Assembly (NCBI GenBank): GCA_022702705.1
Contig: CM040439.1
Coordinates: 29,135,345 to 29,199,344 of the forward strand
Direction of reading: 5' to 3'
Length of the DNA stretch: 64,000 bases
Origin: Papilionanthe hookeriana x Papilionanthe teres
Lineage: Eukaryota; Streptophyta; Magnoliopsida; Asparagales; Orchidaceae
Below are positions 11,370 through 23,418 of this stretch, piece after piece (position 1 is the stretch's first letter; the number at the start of each line of letters is the position of its first letter). The translations under genes and the position numbers were made by a program. Below the pieces are notes generated by a model, which did not search any database, was not told the origin of the DNA, and saw only the letters and a list, made by a program, of their open reading frames with translations.

Positions 11370-11574
11370 GCATATCAATAACACTTAAACTTCAATTTTT
11401 ACATATATGTCACTTTACCTAGATATGAAAATATACATTTCACTTTTAAAAGCTTAAAATTGTGATATTTTTGGTGTGATATAAAAAGTTTGATTGACAT
11501 AAATGTGAAAAAACAAAGTTTAGGCGTTAGATATATAAATACATAGGAATTGGATGGGATGTATGAAAATCCCC
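11370..11574. repeat. Family A foldback element
   Basis: Left arm worn (CATATCAATAACACTTAAAC); core CATTTCACTTTTAAAAGC and GTGATATTTTTGGTGTG intact; right arm GGCGTTAGATATATAAATAC, GGAATTGGATGGGATGTATG intact. Its right end is part of a 103-bp tandem duplication. Confidence 0.65.
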
Positions 11575-11729
11575 AATAGGCTTAGGGGGCAGATTTGACA
11601 AAACTACACAGAAGGATATTGCTGGATATTGCTGGATATAAATACATAGGAATTGGATGGGATGTATGAAAATCCCCAATAGGCTTAGGGGGCAGATTTG
11701 ACAAAACTACACAGAAGGATATTGCTGGA
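11533..11729. repeat. 103-bp tandem duplication, two copies
   Basis: The unit starting ATAAATACATAGGAATTGG and running through GGCTTAGGGGGCAGATTTG to GAAGGATATTGCTGGATA occurs at 11533 and at 11636, with no differences that I can see. The unit includes the right end of a family A element and its flank. ATATTGCTGGAT is itself doubled at the junction. Confidence 0.9.
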
Positions 11730-12107
11730 TACAAAGAAATTTCAAATAAATTTTTAACTAGTGTTAAATCTTAGTAGTTTTTTTTTTCTTGATAGATAAT
11801 TTATAAAATATGTGTCTTCTCATGTTGACTCTCCCAAGCAAAAATTGTTTTTGCAAGGAAATTTCAATGCTTGTTGCCTTCATTGCTTTGTGGAAATTTT
11901 AATGAAGGCCCTGTGGAAAGGGGTAATTTACATGGGAAAGTCAGTGTAGGGTGGAGCAGCATTCTTGTAATCCAAGCTTCAACAAAGTCTGAAGAAGACT
12001 GTGATGTTTCAACATTTTTGCTGCACTTGAGATGGCCACAGTACTGATACATGGCATTTTGTGTTGGAACCATGTAAGCCATTTCTTATCTGGAAGATTT
12101 AGGCTTC

Positions 12108-12147
12108 GTGTGTGTGTGTGTGGTGGGGGGGGGGGGGGGGGGGGGGG
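12108..12147. repeat. (GT)n followed by a 23-base G run
   Basis: GTGTGTGTGTGTGG is followed by 23 uninterrupted G residues at 12125-12147, then CGCGGTACC. Such a run can form G-quadruplex structures. Confidence 0.95.
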
Positions 12148-12179
12148 CGCGGTACCCATGCGACACGGTGACTAAAAAC

Positions 12180-14150
12180 AGTGGTCTTTTTTTTTTCGTT
12201 TTGTTTCCAACTTCACGTTACAGCAGCCGCGAAGATGGTTCGAAGCCAACCGCAGGATAAAACTCGCGGCCTGGCTTTCACCTCGTGATTTTTACCGTTT
12301 ATCCCGCACTCGGCCCCGATCTCCCTGCTTCCCTGCTATCTCTTCTCTCACGAACCCTAACGCAAACTACCTTCAGGTATGACAAATCCGTCTCTTCTCT
12401 TGGTTTTGCGGATCTCTTGAAGAAGGATTTTGACACTTTTATGGGTCTGTTTGGCGATTTTAGCTGGCCTCTTCTTCCTGTCAGTAGGAGAGAAGAGGCG
12501 GTTTTGCAAACTTCCCACTTCTGCCTTCTTTCTTCTTCCTTCTTCCCTGTTATTTCTGGCGGATTTGGATTTTCTCCTCTCTATCCTCATTTCTCTGTTC
12601 GTATTTTTGGCGGATTTCCCATGCTTGTTCTTACGTATGGCTTTAACGATTCTGATACAACTTGTTCTTGGAAAATTTTTAATAAAGTTTACTGAAGCAT
12701 AGTCAAGTAGAATCTTCTATACAGATATTACTTTTATTTTTGGGTTACTAATGGCCAAATTTGACGTTGATGTTGGAAACTCAAACTGAGCCATTGGTGA
12801 TTCATGTAATTGCTTCAAAGAACTATTAAATGAGGATCTTTTCTCCATTTTTAGTTAAGATCCACAGAGAGACAAAAAAACAAATAAAAGTTAATGATTT
12901 GTGGGGGATTTGGAGTTATGCATTTGGTTATGGTTGTCCTGTTACCATTAGGTTGCTGTTCATTCTTGTTGGGCTATACAAGTTGAAATTCGGGCATTAG
13001 AATTATTGTAGCGATTATAACTTTTCATAAATCTCCTTCAATGGTATTTTTATGAAGTATGAATTTAACGTGACATTGCAAGTTCAAAGCAATATGTATC
13101 CTACTTTAGTTATTTTAGTTATGTAGTATGAATTAAGGGTTCTTATAGACCCTGCATGATTACAATAAACATGGCATCCTAGTTACAGTAAACATTCTTG
13201 CATATGGCTTAGCTCGGCAGCACTTTTCAATACTGTTATAGTAATTTGGAAGTTCTTTTGATAGTTTAGCTCCCAAATGGCTACCCGACATATATTTGAG
13301 GGAATTGTTGCTTTTCATGCTTATGTCTAATTCATCAATTTCAAATTTAGAATTATTGAATTTATGTTGGGTTTGCTTATTTGGGAATATGACATTTGGG
13401 AGAGATTGTTGGGTTTGCTTATTCGGGGATATATTTGAGGGAATTGTTGCTTTACATGCATATTGCTCAATTCCTATGGAATTACATATCTAAGAGCACC
13501 TTGAATGAGACATATCCTATGAATGAAAAAGTTTGAACTTCACATGTGGGAGAGATTGTTGGATTAATCATTGGAACTTTATAAGTTCCTTGTTTCTGTT
13601 CCACTGGATTAATGTGGCAGTGTTCATTCATGCTCTTCTAACAATAAAAGCTGCTTGTTTCTGTTTCTGTTAATGCTTAAAGTCGAAGGGTTCAATGTTC
13701 GATTGATTTGGTTGGATGTTTTTTGCTTATGCTTATGCGAATTAATGGAATTCATTTCTTAGAGACATTTAACTATAGTGATTGGGCAAAGAATCTTTGT
13801 ATGGGTTATGGGAAGGTCTTGATGTGAACCTAAGTACCTTACAAAGCATTCCCTTAATAAGCTGTTTGCTCTTTTTTCAGTGGATCTAGGTCACTATGAC
13901 GAACCACGTAAATTCTTTTTTGTCGTTATTTACATTTCAATTTCCTCATATACATTATTTCTTTTAGCCAATCTGTTGCAATTGTTTGGGTTGTTACATC
14001 TTCTAAATTATGTTACTGTTGTGTTTACTTACTTTGGTTGAGTTTAGTATTAAAAATGACTAGTATGGCTAAAGAGGTTGCTACACCAGCATTGTGGGAA
14101 AAAGAAACAAAAATAATATTTTGCGAAATCAAAAATTTCTTAAACTTATA
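12180..14150 (+). other. Possible remnant of a gene (leader exon plus small exons)
   Basis: At 12200-12380 the base composition becomes leader-like (GC- and CT-rich, CACGAACCCTAACGC), ending at a good donor (CTTCAG|GTATGACA, about 12376). A possible acceptor follows at 13880 (TTTTTTCAG|TGGATC), then a donor at 13907. At about 14056 a frame MTSMAKEVATPALWEKETK, IIFCEI begins. Its Trp-x5-Thr-Lys...IFCEI spacing faintly recalls Myb/SANT-like proteins, but it is lost after about 30 codons in AT- and AC-rich repeat DNA. The regions between (12700-13880) show no convincing exon; a small internal duplication (GAGGGAATTGTTGCTT) lies near 13297 and 13436. Tentative. Confidence 0.22.
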
Positions 14151-14223
14151 TATGTATACATAATACAAATTTTTTAAACATATACATTAAAACTTTTCTA
14201 ATATATCTATATACACACACAAT

Positions 14224-14225
<2 letters not shown>

Positions 14226-14275
<50 letters not shown>
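14226..14275. repeat. (AC)n microsatellite
   Basis: About 25 AC dinucleotides, interrupted by nothing. Confidence 0.95.
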
Positions 14276-14277
<2 letters not shown>

Positions 14278-14399
14278 CATAAAATATTTAAATTTATTTC
14301 ATATGATTTATTAATACATAATATTATTAAATATTTTACATATATTAAACGTTCTCATATAAATAATTAACAAATTTTTAAACAATATTAGTAAACAAG

Positions 14400-14541
14400 A
14401 GCAGTTTGGTCATTTTTCCAAAACAAAGCTGCCCCGCAGCTGTTTTCACGTAGCTGTACCAAACATACAACCAGCTTCTCTGTACTGTTTCACAGCAACA
14501 TTTCTGCAAGTAATGCAATATGAAATGCTGCCAAACAGACC
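14400..14541. repeat. Right half of a family T (Tourist-like) element
   Basis: Ends GCTGCCAAACAGACCC followed by TTA, the inverse of the GGGTCTGTTTGG end of the complete element at 38611. Inside are CTGCCCCGCAGCTG and AGCTGTACCAAAC, also typical. The left end is not recognisable. Confidence 0.55.
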
Positions 14542-14542
14542 C

Positions 14543-14770
14543 TTACATGCATACTTCTTAATTTCTGTGTATTTACATACCAAACACTTAAACTTCAATT
14601 TTTTACAATGCTACCTTGTGTCTGCATGAAATGTGCATTTCACTTTTCAAACTTAAAATGATGCATTTTGTATTGGATATGACAGATTTGGCCGGTATAA
14701 ATGTAAAACACAAAGTATAGGTGTTAGATATGTAAATACATAGAATTGGGTGGTATGAATGTAAATTCCT
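14543..14770. repeat. Family A foldback element
   Basis: Left arm TTACATGCATACTTC, TTAATTTCTGTGTATTTAC; core GTGCATTTCACTTTTC; right arm GGTGTTAGATATGTAAATAC, AGAATTGGGTGGTATGAATG. It directly abuts the family T end. Confidence 0.75.
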
Positions 14771-14958
14771 CTTCTTATTTTTATTTTACTATATTTATTA
14801 GATTTCTGTATCATTCTGTTACAAATGTTTTAGTTTTTTTGACTGTTCCTGCACTTGTGAGCATCAAACACTTCATTAATGCTTGAGTTCTTGTTGCTGA
14901 GGTTCCCTTAATTTTTAAGTTGTAATGACTGTCTCTTATATTTTGTTTTAATTTAATT

Positions 14959-15180
14959 GGAATATTTACATGCATACCACTCAATTCCTATGTATTTGCA
15001 TGTCTAACCTGTAAACTTTAATTTTTACACCATGAAAATGGGTATTTCACTTTTTAAGAGTCAAAATTGTGGTATTTTAAGTGTGATAAGAAAGATTTTG
15101 TTGGTATAAATGTAAAAAAGGCAAAATATAGGTATTAGATATGTAAATACATAGGAATTAGGTGGTATGTATGTATATAT
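14959..15180. repeat. Family A foldback element, well preserved
   Basis: Left arm ATATTTACATGCATACCAC, TCAATTCCTATGTATTTGC; right arm GTATTAGATATGTAAATAC, ATAGGAATTAGGTGGTATG. Core GGGTATTTCACTTTTTAAG. Confidence 0.8.
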
Positions 15181-16176
15181 ATATGTATATATCATGGATA
15201 GACTAGAATCTTTGGTCAGCCTAGTGGGAATAGCCAATTTCTTACGGAAAACAATGTGATTGAATTGTCTTCGGGGGATTCTTAAGGTGCTTCACGACTA
15301 AGGTCTTGTTTGACAGAGCGTCTAGACTCCTTGGAGAATGTACGGGTAGAGAAAATGGAGAATCCTCATTTGGATGAGCACCTTTGCCGAACTTTGCTTC
15401 CATTGCAACGTCGCCTTTGGTCAAATTCCAAACACGATGATGCCATGACTTTCAGGAGAAAATATTGCGTCAGGTATTCTGATGGTATTGCGGTATAATA
15501 CCATAACAAATATCACAAGAATACTACCACATGTTATATTTTAATGATACTTTGGTGATATTGTGATGGTATTGCAGTATAATACCACCACAACACCATC
15601 AGAATGCTACCAATCCACACATATTTCACCTGCACGTAGTATTTTCTTGACTTTCAGACCTACTTTTCGCATTTACTCATTCGTCGCTGTGATTTTCCTC
15701 TTTACCGTCTGTCACTGCGATTTCATTGCTTCTACCTATTTCCTTTCTATTCAAATAAGCATCTTGTTTTGCCTGTTGTAATTTTAAAATAGAGTTTTTT
15801 CGGATATCGTTTTTAAAGACTTTTTTCTCAAAGGTAAAGTCCCGTCAAACGAGCCCCAATAACTTGTTGAATTTGAGTTCATATAGTTATCATGATTCGA
15901 TCATTTCATCTCGAACGAACGTAAGCGTACACACCCTATTTTCATAATGAATGACTTGAATGGAGGCTAATGTGTAATGACATATGGAGTATTGATTTAC
16001 TTTTCCTGGCAACTTGTGGCTACTTTTGTAAAGTTCTAGTCAAATCTAATATAATTGTCAAACTTATTGGTAATTGTTTGGAAAACAGAAGATGTGTTGC
16101 TTCCATTTTCAAACCTTCTACACAACTGCTTTTACCAACCTGCTTACCAATATGACATCTCTAGTCAACCATCAAA
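15181..16176. other. Intergenic stretch with a broken family B element
   Basis: At about 15449-15620 a family B left end (GGAGAAAATATTGCGTCAGG) is followed by an interior of the words GATGGTATTGCGG and AATACCA/AATACTACC forming an internal hairpin. No right end is found. The remainder (15620-16176) shows nothing I can name. Confidence 0.45.
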
Positions 16177-17023
16177 TCTCATATTCCACACAATTCTTAT
16201 GTATTTACACATCTAACCCTTTAAAACTTTCATATTTACATTTGTAACATTTTCGTGTCATCAACTTATACATGAAAATGTGCATGTAAGCATATAAACC
16301 ACACAATTCTTACGTATTTACATTTCTAATACTAGAAAACTTTCGTATTGTCATTTATTGCATTTTGGCATCATCAATGCAGACATGAAAATGTATATTT
16401 CACTTTTAAATGGTTCGTGATAGTGATATTTTTGCTGTGAAATTAAAGATTGTGCGAGACGCGTGTATATATATAAATTTACGTGTTAGGTAAATACGTA
16501 AGAATTAAGTTGTATGTATGTAAATGTCTATTTATATAGAGATATTTGGGGAATTTACATACATACCGCACAATTCTTATGTTTTTAGATGTCTAACATT
16601 TAAACTATCATATTTACATACATCACCCAATTTTTCGAACAATACGCGAAAAATTAACATAATTATTAACTTTTTATAAAGGAAACTTTCGTATTTGCGT
16701 TTTGTAGCATTTTGGTGTCATCAACTTACACGTGAAAAATATGTATTTCATTGTTAAGGAGCGGGTGATAGTGATATTTTTGTTGTGAAAATAAAGATTG
16801 TGTGATGTCAATGTAAATATCTAAATTTAGGCATTAGATATGTAAATACATAAAATTTGTGTTTTATATATGTGAATGTTCACATAAAATATTACCATAA
16901 TTATTAACATTTTATAAGTGAAACACTTCTTTTCATGTATACGCTTATGACATCGATGTGTTATAAATATAAATATCAAATCTTGTGTTAAATATGCAAA
17001 TGCATAAAAGATTATGTGGTATC
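16177..17023. repeat. Cluster of nested or tandem family A copies
   Basis: Four partial to full copies lie head to tail: 16177-16282 (left half), 16283-16532 (full, right arm AAGAATTAAGTTGTATGTATG), 16549-16880 (full but longer, with an insertion-like duplication of AAAATTAACATAATTATTAAC), and 16883-17023 (right half). A subtype with TTTGGTGTCATCAACTTA in the core is repeated in several of them, so local duplication is likely. Confidence 0.65.
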
Positions 17024-17102
17024 TAGGGCTGTCGGAACGGCTCGTTGTTCGCTAACAGCTCGTTCTGCTCATTAAGTAGCCCGTGTTCGTTTCGTTTGTT
17101 AA
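17024..17102. repeat. Family H (hAT-like) end fragment
   Basis: TAGGGCTGTCGGAACGGCTC, then GTTGTTCGCTAACAGCTCG; only the left end is present. Confidence 0.6.
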
Positions 17103-18003
17103 GCAAAAGGCAATTGGGCCCCACTGAGGTAAAATGTCTGTAGGGCCCTGCACAGTCTCTACTAAAATATGAGTATCTATGTAATTTTATGAACCACGTC
17201 TCCTATGTCTATAAATATGAGATCATTATGAGAATAAATGGTCGCACAATCTTAGCAAAACAGGTCAGGAAAGGTCATTGTACTTGCTTTAAGGGTCTGT
17301 TTGGGACAGCTGAAACTTATTAATAAGCTGCTGATAAGCTGCTGAAAAATAATCAGTTGTTCCAAAAACTCTGGTGGCTACTACATTTTTTTTTCTTTGA
17401 TTTTATTTATTTATTTTGGAAAAGCTAGACCGCAGCTAAAAAGTTACCACCACACCTAATCCGGAATGGTGTGAAAATGCTGATTTCAGCGGTTTGAAAA
17501 TATAGTTCTTTTAAAATTATGTCGAAACATAATTTACCCAAACCAGTCTAGGTGTATTTTCAAAACGCACTGCATCGAATAAGCTGCCTCTTTCTATCTG
17601 TTCCTCTCTCTCGTTCTGCTTCTATGCTTTATTCCTTAGGTGTGACCAACGAGACAAAATGTGTACTATTTGAACAAACTTTTTTTTTTGCATTCATAAA
17701 CAAACTATTTACAAATAGCACCCCAAATTGAAATATTTTATGCATCCGAGCATAGCTACAACCTCTAATTGTTAACCGCATAATTACAAAATTAAAACCA
17801 TAATTTGCAATTAGAAATTGTCTTATTACACATCAGTCCTATCGCCCACTGGAACTCATCCCACAAACCAAAATAATTGTCATATTACTAATTATTAAAT
17901 TCTTTTTATAATATATATATTGTTACATGTCTTGTTTTTCATGGAATATAGAATTAATAAATCAATAGTTTCTAAACGTAGTTAAATTTAATTTTTATTC
18001 TTG
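17103..18003. other. Intergenic, with a family T-like left end
   Basis: At 17290 TAAGGGTCTGTTTGGGACAG, then GCTGATAAGCTGCTG words, look like a family T left end; no matching right end is clear, although ATAAGCTGCC occurs near 17580. Nothing else was recognised. Confidence 0.4.
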
Positions 18004-18099
18004 AAGATTTACAAAATTACCACTCAATTTTCTATATTTACATACCCAACCTCTAAACTTCAATTTTTACATACATGGCAGCATAAAAGTTAATATGAA

Positions 18100-18637
<538 letters not shown>

Positions 18638-18739
18638 AATATGAAAGATATGTGCGGTATAAATGTAAAAAAGTTAAGTTTAGGTGTTGGATATGTAAAT
18701 ACGGGAATTTGGTGGTATGTATATATGAGTAAATGCCTA

Positions 18740-19039
18740 TATTTTTTAATAAGTGTTTGCTTAGTTCATGCCTACAAAATATTGGAATAAATCAAATAAA
18801 TAGTTGACTTTATGATGCGGGTATCACTAATGTTTATTTATGCGGGAACCACTTTGGGTTGATTTATTTTTTTAATATTGTGCGGGTGGGGGCAGAGTGA
18901 CACCTATATATGGAATAAAATAATTTAAAGGTGAATATTTTGATTAAAATTTTTGCATCATGTATCTTTATTAAATTAATTTTGAGGTGATTGTAAGATG
19001 AGAATAGTCTTTGATATGGAGATTTCGTCCTTATGTTAT
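18740..19039. other. Short AT-rich spacer
   Basis: No feature recognised. Confidence 0.4.
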
Positions 19040-19224
19040 GGAGTCATTATTCCGTACGGAGAACGTACGCAGTCCGCACGCAGATCCCCCAATACCCATC
19101 CAATACCCTCCCAATACCCATCCAATGCCCACCTAATAGCCAATACCCAATACCCAATACCCACCCAGTACCCTTAAAATCCGCACCCAGCACTGCGTAC
19201 GTGCTCTGGATGGAATAATTCGCC
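19040..19224. repeat. Family B foldback element with CAATACC-word interior
   Basis: Left end GTCATTATTCCGTACGGAG, AACGTACGCAGTCCGCACG; right end GCACTGCGTACGTGCTC, TGGATGGAATAATTCGCC. The interior is nearly all CCAATACCCAT-like words. The ends match 4514-4737, with the interior in the opposite orientation. Confidence 0.75.
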
Positions 19225-20029
19225 TATTTTATGAGGACTTTTGATATGGAATTTGAGGTTTCCTTTAAGTGCAAGCTCCTGTGGTTGATTACCCGTTCCA
19301 ATAATGAGAGAACACTTTTGATTAAGGCTGGTCATTTAATATCAAATATTTGATATATAGTAGCTGCAGACTTGACATTTAAGTTAGAAAATTATCACTT
19401 TGAAGTTTGAAGCGGATGGTTGGGGAAACAGTGAAAAATTTAATCAAGATCTCATGATTTTGTTATCTTGGGTCATCGTGGTTACCACTCTAGTTAATCA
19501 GAAGAGGTAGTCGACCAAATCTGACTACATCTATGTTAACAACGACGATAGATTTTGTCTTTAAAAAGACCCTTAAAGACCCAGAGTGAATACTCTAATG
19601 TGACAAATTTAAGTCAACCTTAGTTAATCATAAGACATTGTGACAATTAATTGTACCATTATGATTTGCAACTCAAATGATAGAAATGTGTTGAGAATAA
19701 AAGAGTTGTAGTCGTACTCGTAATTTCATAGTGTCATTTGACGTTAACCAGCTGGTCAGAGGGCTTTGGTCGTAACTATTATTTCTCTGGGTCCTCTGCG
19801 AATGGTTGCCCAACCCAAAAAAAGTCGAGCTCTTATAGGCTCTCGAACCTTTCCGGTCGGACACCTTCTTGAGGTCTTGGCTCCATCTGATCGGAAGCCT
19901 TTCTAGGCTCTCGATTGTATTGACACCTCTATAATATCTATGTATTCTAGGGATACAAAATGTAGTTGTACACTCATATCTCTATAAATAGGGGGATCAT
20001 TTCTTGAATAAAGGTTACACGATTTTTCT
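19225..20029. other. Intergenic DNA, nothing recognised
   Basis: The minus-strand frame at 19673-19864 has no domain signature. TCTATAAATAGGGGGAT at 19980 resembles a TATA box and lies just before the solo LTR, but there is no gene after it. Confidence 0.35.
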
Positions 20030-22096
20030 TGATGCATCGACAACAATTATCTAACATATAACAAGAATCTCGAGACATGACACGAATCTCGAGGTAAATT
20101 TTGAATAAGAAATGTTCAAACTTTGATTAAAAGAAATCCAAAACTCAAATTTTAACAAACTTATGGTCAAATTGACCAGCTCGACGAGACAAACTCAAAG
20201 ATACAAATATCAATACAATTTGAGTTGAATCAAGGCCATATCAAGCCATTTAACCATTTTTTGAAGTTTTTTAGACATAGTTAAAAGGTCAAGCTAATGT
20301 CAAATATGACATGATTCTAGTCAAATCGAGCATTTCGGCGAGAATAATCCAATGAGCCCAACATTGCTCAATTATGACATCATTAAGCCAATCAAATGTC
20401 GTCCGATCAAGGGAAATTCTCTAGTATGTTCGATGAAATGTGTTTTGGAACTTTGTCTTATTTATAATTTGGACTCTATAAATAGAGCCCCAAAACCCTC
20501 ATGAAAGGGAACCTAGACCTAGAGCCACAAAGTGAGTAGAGCTTGCATAAGATGGAGTGGCAGCCCAGACTCCTGCATCACTGTCTTAAACCGTCCGCCC
20601 TCAGACCTCTGCTGCACTCTAGCCGCTGCCGCCACCTTCCAACCGTCTCCACTTTCAAACCATCGTCACCGTCTCAGGCCATCATCACAGCCCTTTGGTC
20701 ACCGTAACATTTTGGCCTCCTTCAGCCACCACCTCCACATAGGGTTTAGGGTTTATGGATGTCATATCAAGGAAACTCACCGTCGCCACTGCCGCCTTTA
20801 GCCACCGTCAGCCTTTGACCACTATCGTCGTCGCCGTCTCAAACTATTGCCTCTCCCGCTTGCCGTTTCCACCTCCAGTCGCTTTCACCGCCATCTCTGG
20901 TCACCACTGCTTTTTCTTGTCACTGCCGCGCCGCTTTCGACCATCGCCACCTCAGGCTTCCTCCTTTTCCAGTCGCTGCCCCCTCCACCTCTTATGAACA
21001 TTAATGTGCGCAACCACCTCTTCCTTTCGTCGTCTGTTTCAGCTCAGGCCTCCACCTCAGGCCACATTTATCTCTGCCTCTTCCAACCTCCATTGTCGCT
21101 GCTTCAGGCCACTCTTGCTTCCATCCACCGTCATCTCAGGCCAACTACGATCTAAGTGGCTCATACCTAGTGCAACACCCGACTACGACCCCCACAGTTT
21201 AGAGATGTCATCACAGTTTGCCACTACAGGCTACTTTACCAAATGTGGACTGCAGTTCATAGCTTGTGCAGCTCCCGATACTGTCCCCCGTGGCCTATAA
21301 ACATCATCACAGGTCACTGTTAAGCCCTGCGTGCTTCATATCTCGTGTAGCTTTTAACTTCGGCCTCCTCGGCTTATATGCATCGTCACAGCTCGTCACT
21401 ATGGCCTATGTGGTTCATAGCTTGTGTAGCTTGTGACTCCGCCCTCACACCAGTACAACTTATTTGAATAATTACAACCTATGTGGGTCACTACTCGTGC
21501 AATTCCTGACTTCAACCTTTACAGCTTACGGATATCATCACACCTCTCTACCACGACCCAATGTGGCCAACTACAACTTAAGTGGCTGGTATCTTCTATA
21601 GCTTCCTACTACGACCTTAATGGCCAATTGACACTCCTAAAACAACCATCTGCATCTCACATGCCCAATTACTACCATGAAAGCCTATAAAATAAGCTGA
21701 CACTACGACCACCGTCAATAATATTTTTTATAAACCACCCTCTCCATAACAACCAGCTACTGCTCTTGCAGCCTACTTTAATCGAGAACTATATTCATTG
21801 CAGCTAAACTAGGACTACTATCAACGAACGATTGTTGTACATTTATAATGATTATCTTTGTAATTCCATCTTCCCTTATTAAGGAGAATAGTGGATTCTT
21901 GTACACAAAATTACATTGAGAATCATTTCAATTGAGTAAGGCCCCATGGTATTTTCTCTTTTCAGGGTTTTCCACTTAAAGACTTATAGTGTCGCTATTG
22001 GTTGGTTACTTCTATCTAAGTGTGTGCTAGATTTTTGTGCAATGCTAAGATGATAACTTAATTACTCTACAACCGCAAATTTTCTAGCATGCATCA
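20030..22096 (+). repeat. Long solo LTR (Ty3/gypsy-type) with internal expansion
   Basis: The first ~300 bp (TGATGCATCGACAACAATTA, CACGAATCTCGAGGTAA, TCAAATTGACCAGCTCGACG) and the last ~200 bp (TTTTGTGCAATGCTAAGATG, CGCAAATTTTCTAGCATGCATCA in two parts) match the LTR at 50437-51099. That LTR is 663 bp; this one is about 2.07 kb. The extra length is CCGCC/CAGGCC-rich DNA at 20530-21130 and degenerate tandem units at about 21130-21560. No primer-binding site or internal region follows, so it is a solo LTR. The flanking 5-mers do not match. Confidence 0.72.
21130..21560 (+). repeat. Degenerate tandem repeat inside the long LTR
   Basis: Units of roughly 80-100 bp share CATCATCACAG, CACTA-GGCCTATGTGG, TTCATAGCTTGTG-AGCT and CTGACT-CG-CC blocks; copies begin near 21207, 21302, 21382 and 21532. 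The open frames here (20532-21300) are by-products of this composition. Confidence 0.6.
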
Positions 22097-22182
22097 CTAC
22101 TGTTCTATACTATGCTTTTGTTTTCTTTGTTTCTCTCCCTCTCCTTTTCACGCTCTATTCCTTAGGTGTGTCTCCCGGACAA

Positions 22183-22320
22183 TTTAATATTCAACACACA
22201 TAATTCTAATGTATTTACATATCTAGCACTTTTTATTTACGAGCATGACAATCAAATTCTTAACATCACATTAAAAAATTATCACAATCACTAACTCTTT
22301 AAATCTTAAAGATATTTTTT
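22183..22320. repeat. Family A left half
   Basis: CACACATAATTCTAATG, TATTTACATATCTAGCAC then TTAACATCACATTAAAAAAT; the right half is missing. Confidence 0.45.
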
Positions 22321-22373
22321 GACGCATAGGTTTAGGACTCCAAATTGTTCTAAATGTAACTAGTAGAAATCAG

Positions 22374-22375
<2 letters not shown>

Positions 22376-22427
<52 letters not shown>
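22376..22427. repeat. (AT)n microsatellite
   Basis: About 26 dinucleotide units. Confidence 0.95.
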
Positions 22428-22429
<2 letters not shown>

Positions 22430-22530
22430 CATATTGATGTTCTAATTTTTTGGTGGTAGAAACCCTAATTTTAGTTGGTTTTATGATGTGGACTTTCAAT
22501 GTCTAATGGGTGTTTTAAATTTGTATCCAA

Positions 22531-22960
22531 TAGGGCTGTCAAAATGGCTCGTTGTTCGCGAACAGCTCGTGTTCGGCTCGTGAAGAAGCTCGTGTTCAGC
22601 TCGTTCGCTAAGTTAACGAGCCAAACACGAACAAAGATTTGTTCATTTGTGTTTTGATGAGTGTATTTTTTTAAAAAAATAATTTTCTACAAGGCTACAA
22701 TGATTTATATTCAATTAAAAGTATTAATTAAGGAAATAGAATATAAATTATTAGATTAGATTCAAATGATGTTTTAATGTAACAATAATTTTTAAATATT
22801 GTCCCAATCCTTAACATCTTATGGGTACGTGATTGTGGTTGTCAAAATAACTCTTCGTTCGTGAACAGCTCGTGTTCGGCTCGCTAAGCAAATGAGCCGA
22901 ATACGAACACATTTTTTGAGCTCGAAATATAAACAAGCTGAACAGGAGCTGAGCCCCCTG
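22531..22960. repeat. Two joined family H (hAT-like) copies
   Basis: The first starts TAGGGCTGTCAAAATGGCTC and continues through the interior (CAATTAAAAGTATTAATTAAG, TCAAATGATGTTTTAATG) as in the 18100 copy. At about 22833 it is replaced by the left end of a second copy (GGTTGTCAAAATAACTC, GAACAGCTCGTGTTCGGC), which stops near GCTGAACAGGAGCTGAG. Neither has a right terminus. Confidence 0.65.
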
Positions 22961-23155
22961 GTCCCCAGTGGCCTTTCACGGAGAAGAAGATCAAGCATAA
23001 ATAGAGGTCTAGCTGAATTTCGTGGGAGTCGTGCCATAAAATCAATTAAAAATCCTAAAAATAATCATTTCAATCCCCCTTCCCTTTTTATACATTTACA
23101 ATATATAAAGAGAGATTGAAGTGACTCTTTTTAGGATATATTATAATACAAGTTG

Positions 23156-23342
23156 GTAGCGATATTGGCGTAAGTCGCACAGGTCGGGGTTCGAATCTCA
23201 GCCCTTTGGGGAGCATTCAAATAAAACACGGACTGGACGGGAGGTCTGCCCCTCGATAAATCCTAGGGTTTATTGGCGGCCTTTGACCATCGATCAATCA
23301 TCACAAATAAAAATAAAAATAATAATAATAAAAAAAGCAAAA
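23156..23342 (+). mobile_element. tRNA-related SINE with target-site duplication
   Basis: The head GTAGCGATATTGGCGTAAG and GGGGTTCGAATCTCAGCC have the spacing of Pol III A and B boxes. The body continues to an A-rich tail (AAATAAAAATAAAAATAATA...). ACAAGTTG occurs immediately before (23148-23155) and after the tail (23343-23350). Length about 187 bp. It is not a tRNA gene: no acceptor stem pairing is possible. Confidence 0.82.
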
Positions 23343-23418
23343 ACAAGTTGAGTCATATAAAAAATCTATCTACAATGACTTAATGAAGAGACCACCTTAC
23401 CCTATTGGGCATCTCCGT

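Noticed and set aside
12285..12702. 136- and 90-codon plus-strand frames
   Set aside because: The longer one would begin at a non-ATG codon and both are Phe/Leu/Ser-rich without a domain; a leader exon with a splice donor explains the region better.
14056..14150. Stand-alone Myb/SANT-like gene
   Set aside because: Only about 30 codons with a faint motif before the frame is lost; kept only as part of a tentative gene remnant.
20532..21300. Overlapping plus-strand open frames, up to 102 codons
   Set aside because: They lie inside the long solo LTR and arise from its CCGCC/CAGGCC-rich and tandem sequence; several frames are open at once.
23190..23205. tRNA gene candidates with GGTTCGAATC-like B boxes (also near 39670 and 59322)
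   Set aside because: No acceptor, D or anticodon stems can be formed; the first has a SINE tail and target duplication, the others look like SINE heads.
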